Below, piece after piece: positions 1 through 5,678 of a DNA stretch of 5,678 nucleotides. The translations under genes were made by a program, and so were the position numbers. This stretch comes from Bacteroidota bacterium (lineage in GTDB: Bacteria > Bacteroidota > Ignavibacteria > UBA10030 > UBA8401): NCBI GenBank assembly GCA_003456055.1, contig DMPG01000386.1, forward strand, positions 18,704 to 24,381, given 5' to 3'. Within the stretch, counting starts at the first letter, position 1; every line of letters begins with the position of its first letter. The notes under the pieces are model-generated. The model did not search any database, was not told where the DNA came from, and saw only the letters and a list, made by a program, of their open reading frames with translations.

Positions 1-1389
1 TGTTGCAATGGATGTTGTAGCCTCGTACGAAACTACGATATAGACAGGATTGCCATTCACATCAATACTTGCAACCGGCTGCTTAAAGAACAATGTTCCT
101 TGTTGGTAATCAATCTCATAATCGCCGAAACGACTTTTTTCTAAACGGGAAAGTACAATTTCGTTGTGCAGTTTATCTCGTGTTTCAATTCGCAGTTTTT
201 CTGTTCCGACAACGATATTGCTCTTCCCTAAGAAATAGAAACCGGAGATTCCTTGTCCGCGAATTTCATCCTGAACAACTTTGCGGTCGGTTAATGTTGC
301 AAAAAGATCAGCCTTTTCTTCTTTCGTTTCGTAATGTGCCTTTACACCATTGAATGTTCGATCGTATCGAGCAAGTTCGTTCTGAGCAAGCCCTGTATTA
401 AAGTCACCAAACAACGCGTAAGAGCGATTACGTTCTAATTTTACAAAGAATGGGTTGTTCGATTGCGCAGTATAATCTATCGTGCTGTTATCGCCATAGA
501 TTGAATACAACACATCGGGATCGAGTTCTTTAAATAGACGATCTTCACGACGTTTGTTATCATACGATGCTGTGAGCAAATAATCACTCCATACCGAACC
601 GCGTCCGTAGAATGCTAAACGACCATCTCCATGTAAACCATTATTCAATTTCGATTCATTTTTTAAACCGGAAAGGTTGCCGGATGTCGATAAAAGACTT
701 CCCTCAGCATTTGCAGAACCAACTAACATTAGCGGTTCAATCGGAGTATTAAATTCTTTACTGACCCGTGTTGAAATTGAAGATGTTGAAAGTTTAAGTG
801 AATATGTTCCTGCATCTTTTGGTGCACGTAATGGAATTAAGATCTCTCCATTATTCAATCGAACTTGGACACCCGCTGTATTAGCATCAGCATCTTTTAC
901 ATCCATATTCATACTGTCGGCGTCAAGAGTAACAAAATAACCGTCTTGGATTTTCACTCCCCACTTATCGACTACGCTAGCTGTTACATCCATCGTAGTT
1001 CGACCATCCGCGCGAACTTCACCTTCCGGTATATTTACAACTATAGAGTCTGGAGCACCGAACACATGCATCTTCCTTGTTGCTTTCATTTCCTTACCAT
1101 TCCACATTTTTACTACTACTGTAAATGTTATTGGGCCCTGCGGAACAGGTGTTCCGATGAATTCAAAGACTCCATCGCCACGAACATTGCTTGAATCTAC
1201 AACAACACCGTTAACAAACAATTTTATCGGCAAACCTGAAGGGGCTGAACCGCCGACAAATTGACTCGTGAAATGGCTTGTCGTTCCTTCTTTCGGTTCG
1301 TTGATGATAATTTGCGCATCAACGAACGAAACAAAAAGGAACATACTTCCCAAGATCAAAAGGCAATATGTGTTTAGTTTGTTTTGCAT
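1..1389 (-). CDS. Large outer-membrane protein with Ig-like N-terminal domains (5' part only)
   Basis: The frame is open from the ATG at 1389 to position 1 (463 codons) with no stop, so the C-terminal part lies outside the window. Residues 1-25 are a Sec signal peptide: Lys4, a hydrophobic core at about 9-23, and a V-D-A cleavage site before Gln26. Residues of about 27-110 read as a first Ig-like beta-sandwich. Residues of about 112-213 resemble an invasin/Big_1-type domain (DVTASVVDKWGVKIQDG, then a DAGTYSLKLS closing strand) with an Asp-rich loop at 156-168. From about 250 onward, alternating aromatic/polar strands (GRLAFYGRGS, LLTASYD, YALFGDF, YEIDYQQGTLFF, PVYIVVSYE) suggest a surface beta-rich or barrel region. 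The gene follows the DUF11 repeat-protein gene on the same strand after 82 bp, so co-transcription is plausible. The ribosome-binding site is weak: GGAAAA lies about 15 nt upstream. A role as outer-membrane anchor or partner of the repeat protein is inferred. The exact family is not recognised. Confidence 0.8.
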   Translation of the reverse strand, partial: MQNKLNTYCLLILGSMFLFVSFVDAQIIINEPKEGTTSHFTSQFVGGSAPSGLPIKLFVNGVVVDSSNVRGDGVFEFIGTPVPQGPITFTVVVKMWNGKEMKATRKMHVFGAPDSIVVNIPEGEVRADGRTTMDVTASVVDKWGVKIQDGYFVTLDADSMNMDVKDADANTAGVQVRLNNGEILIPLRAPKDAGTYSLKLSTSSISTRVSKEFNTPIEPLMLVGSANAEGSLLSTSGNLSGLKNESKLNNGLHGDGRLAFYGRGSVWSDYLLTASYDNKRREDRLFKELDPDVLYSIYGDNSTIDYTAQSNNPFFVKLERNRSYALFGDFNTGLAQNELARYDRTFNGVKAHYETKEEKADLFATLTDRKVVQDEIRGQGISGFYFLGKSNIVVGTEKLRIETRDKLHNEIVLSRLEKSRFGDYEIDYQQGTLFFKQPVASIDVNGNPVYIVVSYEATTSIAT

Positions 1390-1431
1390 TAGTTAGTTGT
1401 ATTTTCCATTTCTTCTATAGTAATTTTTTTG

Positions 1432-1463
1432 AAGATATACCGGGATCACTCTCGGTATATCTT
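1432..1463 (-). other. Intercistronic hairpin, perfect 11-bp stem
   Basis: AAGATATACCG (1432-1442) and CGGTATATCTT (1453-1463) are exact reverse complements around a 10-nt loop. In RNA from the minus strand the stem begins 8 nt after the TAA of the DUF11 gene. It is followed by an A-tract, not a U-tract, so it is not a canonical intrinsic terminator for that strand. It is best read as an mRNA-stability, processing or attenuation element between two cotranscribed genes. It could also be a protein-binding dyad. Confidence 0.6.
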
Positions 1464-1471
1464 GAATTCCA

Positions 1472-3301
1472 TTAGTTAACTGTGCATTTGTATCTTAAAA
1501 CCTTTGTGGCTAAAGCATTCACGGAAAATGTTGAATTAGTTTGGACAGTTCCATTTCCTGTTGCATCAAACCAAGCATCATCTCCATCGTTTGCATTTGT
1601 TTTATTTATTCCATCAATTGTAATTCCTGATCCTGCAGCAAAACCAGCCGCGACAAATGTTAGGTTCGCTGGAATTAAATTCGAAATTACTACGCTTGTT
1701 GAATTAATGGTGGGACTTGTATTAGCAATTGTTAATGCAAATGTAATCTCATCACCAGGTGCAGGGTTGGTAGTTGTTCCCGATCCTACAATACTTTCAG
1801 CAGCAAGAGTTATTGAAAAAGTTGCAGCAACAACAGTTGTAGTTACTGTATGGTTATAATCATTTGCAACATTTCCTGTATATAATGTTCCAGCAGCAAC
1901 AGGCGTAATTGTTATATCCCGGATAATTGTATTGGTTACCACAGCACCACCAGGTACCGTTACACGGACATAGATTTGAATTGTAGAACCAGGAGCAACA
2001 CTTCCGGTGGGATTTGTTGCTAGATCTGTTCCATTTGAAGTTAATGCGATCAAATGATCAGTGTTAAATGTTCCGCCATTTTGTACATCAGCAAGAGTAT
2101 ACGTTGATGCAACGTTACCCATATTTTTTAGAGTAAAGATGTATTCAACGGCTTCACTAGCTGCTGCACTTGCATTCGCAGGTGTCACTGTGAATTTTCC
2201 ACCATTTGAGGTTGCAACAACAGCTCCACCGGCAAATACTGTTCCGCTGGTTGTTGCAGTTACTGGCACTGAATTATCCGGACTATTATTTAAAAGCGTG
2301 CTGAAATCACTTGGATTTGTTGCTGCAGTTGCACCAGGAGCAGGTCCAGTTCCATTATTCTGTGTTTGATCTATTGTAACCGGTAACGTGAATGACAATG
2401 AAGCAGCTGGTGTTAGTGCCGCTGTATCTATTGTAATTGTTATAACTCCAGCATTGTATAAGTACTTAGCACTTCCGGATGGCGTAATAGCAAAAGATCC
2501 GGATGATGCGCCATTAAATGTAAAATTTGTCGGAACTGTATATGTAAATTGAACGGAATCGCCAACAGCAGGTATATTTGCAGTATTGATACCATACGGT
2601 CTTACAGAACCAGTATTACCGATTGTAATTCCATAATTAAATAGTGCACCAGGAATAAGTGGTGATGGCGCAACACCACCTACTGCAAACGTCAACGCTG
2701 CTTTATTAATTGTTGAGGTTAGTGTAAAAGTTGTTGCAAATGCAGGATTTGCAACTACAACATTATTTGCGACATCGACACGTGCAGCACTAGTAAATGT
2801 TAGTATAACAGGTTGTGAATTTAAATCAGCAAGATTTCCAACGACTGCTTTAATTAATAAATTATGAGTTGCACCAACCGCAATTGAATCAACACCAATT
2901 GCAAATGCTGTATCACCGACAGTAAATGTACCGCTGTTATCAGCATCGCCCAATAAACTTAATGTATAGTTTGTAGGAGCATTAAAAGAAATGGTAAATG
3001 GTGTCGCTCGGTTACCATTGTTTGTGAATGATACGGGGTAGTAGTACGTAACATTGTCATACGTAGTTATTGAACCTGAGGCAGGTGCAAATGCACCGGC
3101 TACTTTATGACCTACATACATATTTACCGTGTTGGAGTTTTTACTTTTAACATTTGTACCATCGTTATACGTAACGCTAGCTGTATTTGTAATTGCAGTA
3201 CCAGCGGCAGTACCTGCGGCAAATGATTGCTGCATTGAGGAAAGCATAAGCATCATTACTAATGCTATACTTAATCGAGAGAACAATTTAGTGTTCTTCA
3301 T
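1472..3301 (-). CDS. Secreted DUF11-like repeat surface protein
   Basis: This 609-residue protein starts at an ATG with a strong ribosome-binding site 7 nt upstream. Residues 1-28 form a Sec signal peptide (KNTK, hydrophobic core 10-22, S-F-A cleavage before Ala29). The mature N-terminus AGTAITNTASVTYNDGT is typical of DUF11/conserved-repeat exoproteins. About four beta-sandwich modules follow, at roughly 66-196, 203-355, 365-490 and 493-608. Each carries the DUF11-like signature of a strand leading to a 'TN.G' turn: SFTNNGN (91-97), YGITIGNTGS (223-232), FTLKNMGN (389-396) and FALTIANTSP (521-530). The last module matches best, with PGDEITF at 515-521 and a 'LIPANLTFV' strand at 542-550. The composition is rich in Ala, Thr, Asn, Val and Ser and poor in Lys, and the only cysteine is Cys606. 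Residues 119-130 fit an EF-hand-like Ca2+ loop. The protein probably acts outside the cell as a stalk, sheath or adhesin layer. No sorting signal or enzymatic domain is visible, so the precise role is unknown. Confidence 0.85.
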   Translation of the reverse strand: MKNTKLFSRLSIALVMMLMLSSMQQSFAAGTAAGTAITNTASVTYNDGTNVKSKNSNTVNMYVGHKVAGAFAPASGSITTYDNVTYYYPVSFTNNGNRATPFTISFNAPTNYTLSLLGDADNSGTFTVGDTAFAIGVDSIAVGATHNLLIKAVVGNLADLNSQPVILTFTSAARVDVANNVVVANPAFATTFTLTSTINKAALTFAVGGVAPSPLIPGALFNYGITIGNTGSVRPYGINTANIPAVGDSVQFTYTVPTNFTFNGASSGSFAITPSGSAKYLYNAGVITITIDTAALTPAASLSFTLPVTIDQTQNNGTGPAPGATAATNPSDFSTLLNNSPDNSVPVTATTSGTVFAGGAVVATSNGGKFTVTPANASAAASEAVEYIFTLKNMGNVASTYTLADVQNGGTFNTDHLIALTSNGTDLATNPTGSVAPGSTIQIYVRVTVPGGAVVTNTIIRDITITPVAAGTLYTGNVANDYNHTVTTTVVAATFSITLAAESIVGSGTTTNPAPGDEITFALTIANTSPTINSTSVVISNLIPANLTFVAAGFAAGSGITIDGINKTNANDGDDAWFDATGNGTVQTNSTFSVNALATKVLRYKCTVN

Positions 3302-3308
3302 ATGTGTA

Positions 3309-3317
3309 TCTCCTTTT
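3309..3317 (-). promoter_or_regulatory. Strong Shine-Dalgarno of the DUF11 repeat-protein gene
   Basis: On the minus strand the sequence reads AAAAGGAGA, with a 7-nt spacer to the ATG at 3301. It is the only clear Shine-Dalgarno in the window and fixes the start. It suggests much stronger translation of the surface protein than of its neighbours. The rest of the 134-bp gap (3302-3435) is A-rich on the transcribed strand and holds the 8-bp palindrome AAACGTTT (3363-3370). I could not settle on a promoter there. Confidence 0.8.
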
Positions 3318-3435
3318 GGTGATTGTTTGTAAAAATTAGTTAGTATTAAAAATTTTGTATCTAAACGTTTGTTTCTATTTATGGTGGTTTGTTATACATA
3401 TTTTTTCCTTTTATTTTTTTTTGATTGGTTATTAT

Positions 3436-4332
3436 TTATTTGCTTATTTTCTCAAATTCTTTTGCTGAATTAAATTGGATCAGATCAAAACCCATAAATG
3501 ATGAACAGATATCTAAACCATCAATGGAACTATTACTTTGAAACCCTGCTCCTCCAAGCACACAATGTGCTCCATTCATTTTTGCCGATGTAACGATCTT
3601 TTCAATTTCTTCGTAGAACATCTCTCTGATTTCTGTGTTGAATGTGTACAGAAAAATTGCAAATGGTTTTGTTTGAATAAGGAACTGGTTAATCGACTCT
3701 GCAGTCATTGCACTTCCAAGATTCAACACGGTGTATCCTTCAATTTCTAGTAATGTATTTAATGCTTTTAGTTCAATGTCATTCTTTCCTGATTCAATCG
3801 ACGCACACACGATCGTTTTGAAATTCTTTTCCTGTTTCGGCAGACTTTCGTTTAGTTGAACGATCGCTGATGAAAGTACGTTTTGGGCAAGATGATATTC
3901 GCTAATGCTGAGTTTATTTTGGGCAGATAAACGCTCAATTTTTTTTATCGTTGGCATCACAATGTGATCGAACATTAATGCTAACGATAAACCTGCCCGG
4001 TACACTTTATTGCACAATCCAATGAGCTCATCTTTTTTTCCTTTTATTGCAGCTGAGAAACAGACAGAGTGAAAAATGTTATATTCCTTTTTTTGAACGA
4101 TACTCCGAATGATAAATTCATCACTGAAATATTCCGGAATTGTCTGATTCAATTCTTTTCCATAATTGAATTCAGTCATAAAATTGTAAAGGTCGTCTGC
4201 TTTGAATTTTCGATGTCCTCCTGGCGTACGAAGACATTTTATTTTCCCTTCATCGGTCCAACGTTTAATCGTGGACTTATCCACTCTTAACATGTTGGCA
4301 GCATCATTGGTTGTAAATAACATTTCACTCAT
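3436..4332 (-). CDS. MerR-type regulator with degenerate cobalamin-binding-like domain (CarH/LitR-like architecture)
   Basis: This is a 298-residue one-component transcription factor. Residues 5-51 are a MerR/HTH_17 winged helix: TTNDAANMLRVDKSTIKRW gives the helix-turn-helix and TPGGHRKF (36-43) the wing. Residues of about 70-160 are all-helical and correspond to the B12-binding-2 cap. Residues 171-298 form a Rossmann-like B12-binding domain with strands TIVCAS, TVLNLG, AIFLYT and CVLGG. In CarH-type photoreceptors cobalamin is held by a DxHxxG motif and a cap motif W-x9-EH. Here the first aligns with Gly182-x-Asn184-x-x-Glu187, and the cap with Ser136...Tyr146-His147, so most ligand-contacting residues are changed. 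The Gly260-Gly261 loop remains. The gene lies just upstream of, and in line with, the surface-protein pair, so control of those genes or of itself is a reasonable inference. The start is the first ATG; Met4 at 4323 is an alternative, and neither has a good Shine-Dalgarno. Confidence 0.85.
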   Translation of the reverse strand: MSEMLFTTNDAANMLRVDKSTIKRWTDEGKIKCLRTPGGHRKFKADDLYNFMTEFNYGKELNQTIPEYFSDEFIIRSIVQKKEYNIFHSVCFSAAIKGKKDELIGLCNKVYRAGLSLALMFDHIVMPTIKKIERLSAQNKLSISEYHLAQNVLSSAIVQLNESLPKQEKNFKTIVCASIESGKNDIELKALNTLLEIEGYTVLNLGSAMTAESINQFLIQTKPFAIFLYTFNTEIREMFYEEIEKIVTSAKMNGAHCVLGGAGFQSNSSIDGLDICSSFMGFDLIQFNSAKEFEKISK

Positions 4333-4344
4333 AAAATTTTTTTC

Positions 4345-4359
4345 TTGTATTTTCTACAA
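4345..4359. promoter_or_regulatory. Candidate autoregulatory operator TTGTA-N5-TACAA
   Basis: This is a perfect 5-bp inverted repeat with a 5-nt spacer, ending 13 bp before the ATG of the MerR-type regulator. MerR-type dimers bind short AT-rich dyads, and autoregulation is common in the family. The position is compatible with repression from within the leader. This is inference only; the arms are short and the region is AT-rich. Confidence 0.3.
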
Positions 4360-4404
4360 TTTTCGACTTTTTTCACTTGAGCGGTTTACACTTTTTCTAC
4401 TATT

Positions 4405-4433
4405 AATGTAAGTATATTAAAATTCGCTTGCAA
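4405..4433 (-). promoter_or_regulatory. Weak candidate promoter for the regulator gene
   Basis: On the minus strand TTGCAA (4433-4428) and TACATT (4410-4405) are separated by 17 nt. Each matches the sigma-70-type consensus at 4 of 6 positions. Transcription would start near 4398, leaving a leader of about 65 nt that includes the TTGTA/TACAA dyad. TATACT at 4419-4414 is a better -10 but lacks a -35 at the right distance. If the organism uses a Bacteroidota-type sigma factor, these boxes may be irrelevant. Confidence 0.2.
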
Positions 4434-4438
4434 CATTG

Positions 4439-4504
4439 AATAAATTAGAGATAACTAATATTTTCCTGTTTGATAAATAGCACATTAAAAATCTCTAATT
4501 TATT
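4439..4504. repeat. Perfect 14-bp inverted repeat with 38-nt spacer
   Basis: AATAAATTAGAGAT (4439-4452) and ATCTCTAATTTATT (4491-4504) are exact reverse complements separated by 38 nt. The arms contain an AGAG/CTCT core, so they are not simple AT runs. The left arm lies 107 bp upstream of the regulator start and next to the candidate promoter. It could be a spaced operator allowing looping, or the base of a stem in an RNA. No flanking target-site duplication or transposase is seen, so there is no support for a mobile element. Confidence 0.6.
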
Positions 4505-4690
4505 ATATATCCTTTATGATAGGTTACATTTTCATATGTTTGAGCATATTAGATTTGTCTAATTAAAGAGTAAATTATCCTCATTTAGAACAAAAATATA
4601 TTTTTAATTTTATGTTTATTATGATGGGTGTCTATTAATTTAAAAAATAAATATTATATATCATTCCGGATTATTGAAAATAATTTCTTA

Positions 4691-4719
4691 GAACTAGAGA
4701 CAAAAAATATCTATAGTTC
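4691..4719 (-). terminator. Terminator-like hairpin at the end of the AlkD-like gene
   Basis: On the minus strand GAACTATAGA and TCTCTAGTTC pair over 9 of 10 positions around a 9-nt U-rich loop. The 5' arm begins inside the TGA stop codon of the repair gene. No U-tract follows the stem directly, so this is not a textbook intrinsic terminator. It may still end or stabilise the transcript. Confidence 0.3.
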
Positions 4720-5404
4720 AAATTCTCTGTTTCCTTATTCTTTTTTGTATTTTTTTATTGGTCAATTCCCGAATTGCATCAGCCGCTATCCAATTAGCAG
4801 TTGATGAATGAATTTCTTGAATTTTCTTAGCAAATTCGATGGCTTTTAGGTTTAATTGAAGATTTCTCTTTCCGATTTGTCTTAATGCCCAATTAACTCC
4901 TTTTTTTACAAAATTTCGATCATCTGTTGAATATTGTTTTAATAAGGAAAAGTATTGTTCAAATATCGCATCTTTCAATTCTTTATGATGGACCGCCATT
5001 ACTGCTACCATAACAAGTCCTGCTCTCCGAACGTATTCTTTCCTATTTTTAGTCCAACGAAATGGAAGAGATTGTGCATATTTTGTTTTTTGAAAAAACT
5101 CTGTGCAGCATGCGTCGCATTGAGCCCAATTCTCAATTTCATTAACCCATTGATCCATTAATTTTAAGTTAACAGCATCAGCATCGACAATCATTGATGC
5201 AAGAATTCGTGCTTCATGATATCCACTATTCCATAGTTCTATTGCCAATTGGTGATCTATAACAATTTCTTTCGCAACCGACCGAATATTTGGTACTGTT
5301 ACACCAAAAGTATTATCAGATAAAATATTAAAGCGTTTCATACTTTCAATATTTTTGTTGTTTCCTAACAATTGTAATCGTTTCAGTACTTCTTCGGCGG
5401 TCAT
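4718..5404 (-). CDS. AlkD-like DNA alkylation repair protein (HEAT-like repeats)
   Basis: This is a 228-residue, almost wholly alpha-helical protein of the DNA alkylation repair family (PF08713 type). Such proteins excise bulky or cationic N3/N7-alkylated purines without flipping the base. Measured from the ATG at 5404, four residues fall where recalled Bacillus cereus AlkD has its key positions. Trp93 and Asp97 (WAQCD) align with W109/D113, Arg127 (YVRRAG) with R148, and Trp172 (GVNWALRQ) with W187, so activity is likely retained. HEAT-like helical pairs run through the whole length, including SGYHEARILASMI, ENWAQCDACC and ANWIAADAIREL. The tail is strongly basic (KKIQKRIRKQRI), suiting DNA contact. 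The same frame extends to a TTG at 5428, but the ATG gives the usual family N-terminus (MTAEEVLKRL) and leaves room for divergent promoters. There is no clear Shine-Dalgarno. The protein is cytosolic and the gene appears monocistronic, divergent from the exporter gene. Confidence 0.9.
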   Translation of the reverse strand: MTAEEVLKRLQLLGNNKNIESMKRFNILSDNTFGVTVPNIRSVAKEIVIDHQLAIELWNSGYHEARILASMIVDADAVNLKLMDQWVNEIENWAQCDACCTEFFQKTKYAQSLPFRWTKNRKEYVRRAGLVMVAVMAVHHKELKDAIFEQYFSLLKQYSTDDRNFVKKGVNWALRQIGKRNLQLNLKAIEFAKKIQEIHSSTANWIAADAIRELTNKKIQKRIRKQRI

Positions 5405-5447
5405 AAGATTTTTTTTGTGAATATACAATTATTCGGTATCTTTCTCT
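5405..5447. promoter_or_regulatory. 43-bp divergent intergenic region
   Basis: The starts of the repair gene and the exporter gene are only 43 bp apart, so both promoters must overlap here or reach into the opposite gene. On the minus strand TATATT (5424-5419) and AATAAT (5433-5428) could be -10 boxes. On the plus strand TATCTTTC (5437-5444) distantly resembles the Bacteroidota -7 box TAnnTTTG. None is convincing. TTGT-N6-ACAA (5415-5428) is a small dyad here. Confidence 0.3.
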
Positions 5448-5678
5448 ATGGACAGACAGAAAATACTCATTCTCTCAACGGTTTTCGTGGATGTTCTCGG
5501 CTTTGGAATTGTTATTCCCATCCTTCCGTTTTATTTGACTGAATTTGGCGCTAGTGCTATAACGATTACTATACTATTTTCAGTGTTTTCACTATGCGCA
5601 TTCTTAAGTGCTCCCCTGCTTGGCGCTCTTTCAGACAGAATAGGACGACGTCCGGTATTGCTGCTCTCAATTTTTTCC
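5448..5678 (+). CDS. MFS drug exporter, TetA/DHA1-like (5' part only)
   Basis: The frame starts at the ATG at 5448 and stays open to the window end, giving 77 residues of a protein whose family is usually about 400 long. TM1 spans about residues 6-30 and contains DVLGFGIVIPILPFY (15-29), typical of DHA1 transporters of the tetracycline/multidrug group. TM2 spans about 39-58. Motif A, GALSDRIGRRPVLL (59-72), forms the cytoplasmic loop before TM3, with the conserved Asp63, Arg64, Gly66, Arg67 and Arg68. The protein is an inner-membrane, probably proton-coupled antiporter. The substrate cannot be told from this fragment: close relatives are annotated as tetracycline exporters, but most such chromosomal genes are of unknown specificity. 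There is no recognisable Shine-Dalgarno upstream. It is divergent from the AlkD-like gene. Confidence 0.9.
   Translation, partial: MDRQKILILSTVFVDVLGFGIVIPILPFYLTEFGASAITITILFSVFSLCAFLSAPLLGALSDRIGRRPVLLLSIFS

Larger units (their letters stand above)
4333..4717. other. 385-bp gene-free, AT-rich upstream region of the regulator
   Basis: No credible reading frame is present on either strand. The stretch separates the end of the AlkD-like gene from the start of the regulator, so it should hold the regulator's promoter. It contains several dyads: TTGTA-N5-TACAA (4345-4359), a 14-bp inverted repeat (4439-4504), ATATG/CATAT (4534-4549), ATTAGA-TTTG-TCTAAT (4548-4563), the palindrome AAAAATATATTTTT (4592-4605), and a hairpin at the end of the repair gene (4691-4719). 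Some small AT-only dyads are expected by chance at this composition. A small RNA cannot be excluded. Confidence 0.6.

Noticed and set aside
677..1194. Two overlapping plus-strand open frames
   Set aside because: Both are antisense to the outer-membrane protein gene, whose minus-strand frame is continuous with a signal peptide and domain logic.
1482..1859. Plus-strand open frame of 125 codons
   Set aside because: It is antisense to the DUF11 repeat gene. It arises from that gene's Ala/Thr/Val-biased codons and has no ribosome-binding site or recognisable domain.
2061..2369. Plus-strand open frame of 102 codons
   Set aside because: It is antisense to the repeat gene and only mirrors its composition. 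It resembles no known protein.
1472..3301. DNA-level tandem repeat array in the repeat-protein gene
   Set aside because: The modules resemble each other only at the protein-pattern level. I see no long identical DNA repeats, so a recent array expansion is not supported.
3400..3435. T-rich run after the regulator gene as an intrinsic terminator
   Set aside because: On the transcribed minus strand it reads as an A-tract, and no stable stem precedes it.
4333..4717. Possible mobile-element remnant or CRISPR array
   Set aside because: There are no evenly spaced direct repeats, transposase fragments or target-site duplications. Only isolated inverted repeats are present.
5405..5428. TTG start extending the AlkD-like protein by eight residues
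   Set aside because: The in-frame ATG at 5404 gives the usual family N-terminus. The extension adds nothing recognisable and would leave only 19 bp for two divergent promoters.

Overview
This AT-rich window carries five protein genes and looks like chromosome from a Gram-negative bacterium of the Bacteroidota/Chlorobiota/Ignavibacteriota group. That placement is an inference. It rests on the AT-rich codon choice, a Sec-exported DUF11-type repeat protein next to a large outer-membrane protein with Ig-like N-terminal domains, an AlkD-like repair protein, and a purine-rich Shine-Dalgarno in front of the surface-protein gene. No rRNA, tRNA, insertion sequence, CRISPR array or phage gene is visible.

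Layout, left to right. Positions 1-1389 (minus) hold the first 463 codons of an outer-membrane protein: signal peptide, two Ig-like domains, then beta-strand-rich sequence that runs off the left edge. An 82-bp gap holds a perfect 11-bp hairpin. Positions 1472-3301 (minus) encode a 609-residue secreted protein built of about four DUF11-like beta-sandwich modules. After 134 bp, 3436-4332 (minus) encodes a MerR-type regulator with a C-terminal cobalamin-binding-like domain. A 385-bp gene-free stretch (4333-4717) follows, very AT-rich and full of inverted repeats. Positions 4718-5404 (minus) encode an AlkD-like DNA-alkylation repair protein. Only 43 bp away and divergent, 5448-5678 (plus) is the start of a major facilitator superfamily exporter that runs off the right edge.

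The regulator, the repeat protein and the outer-membrane protein lie head to tail on one strand and may be a functional unit: a one-component regulator next to a cell-surface pair. The most notable point is that the regulator has the CarH/LitR-like architecture (MerR HTH, helical cap, B12-type Rossmann domain), yet the residues that bind cobalamin in characterised members are mostly replaced. It may therefore sense something else, or nothing. The alkylation-repair/exporter pair on the right appears unrelated to the surface genes.
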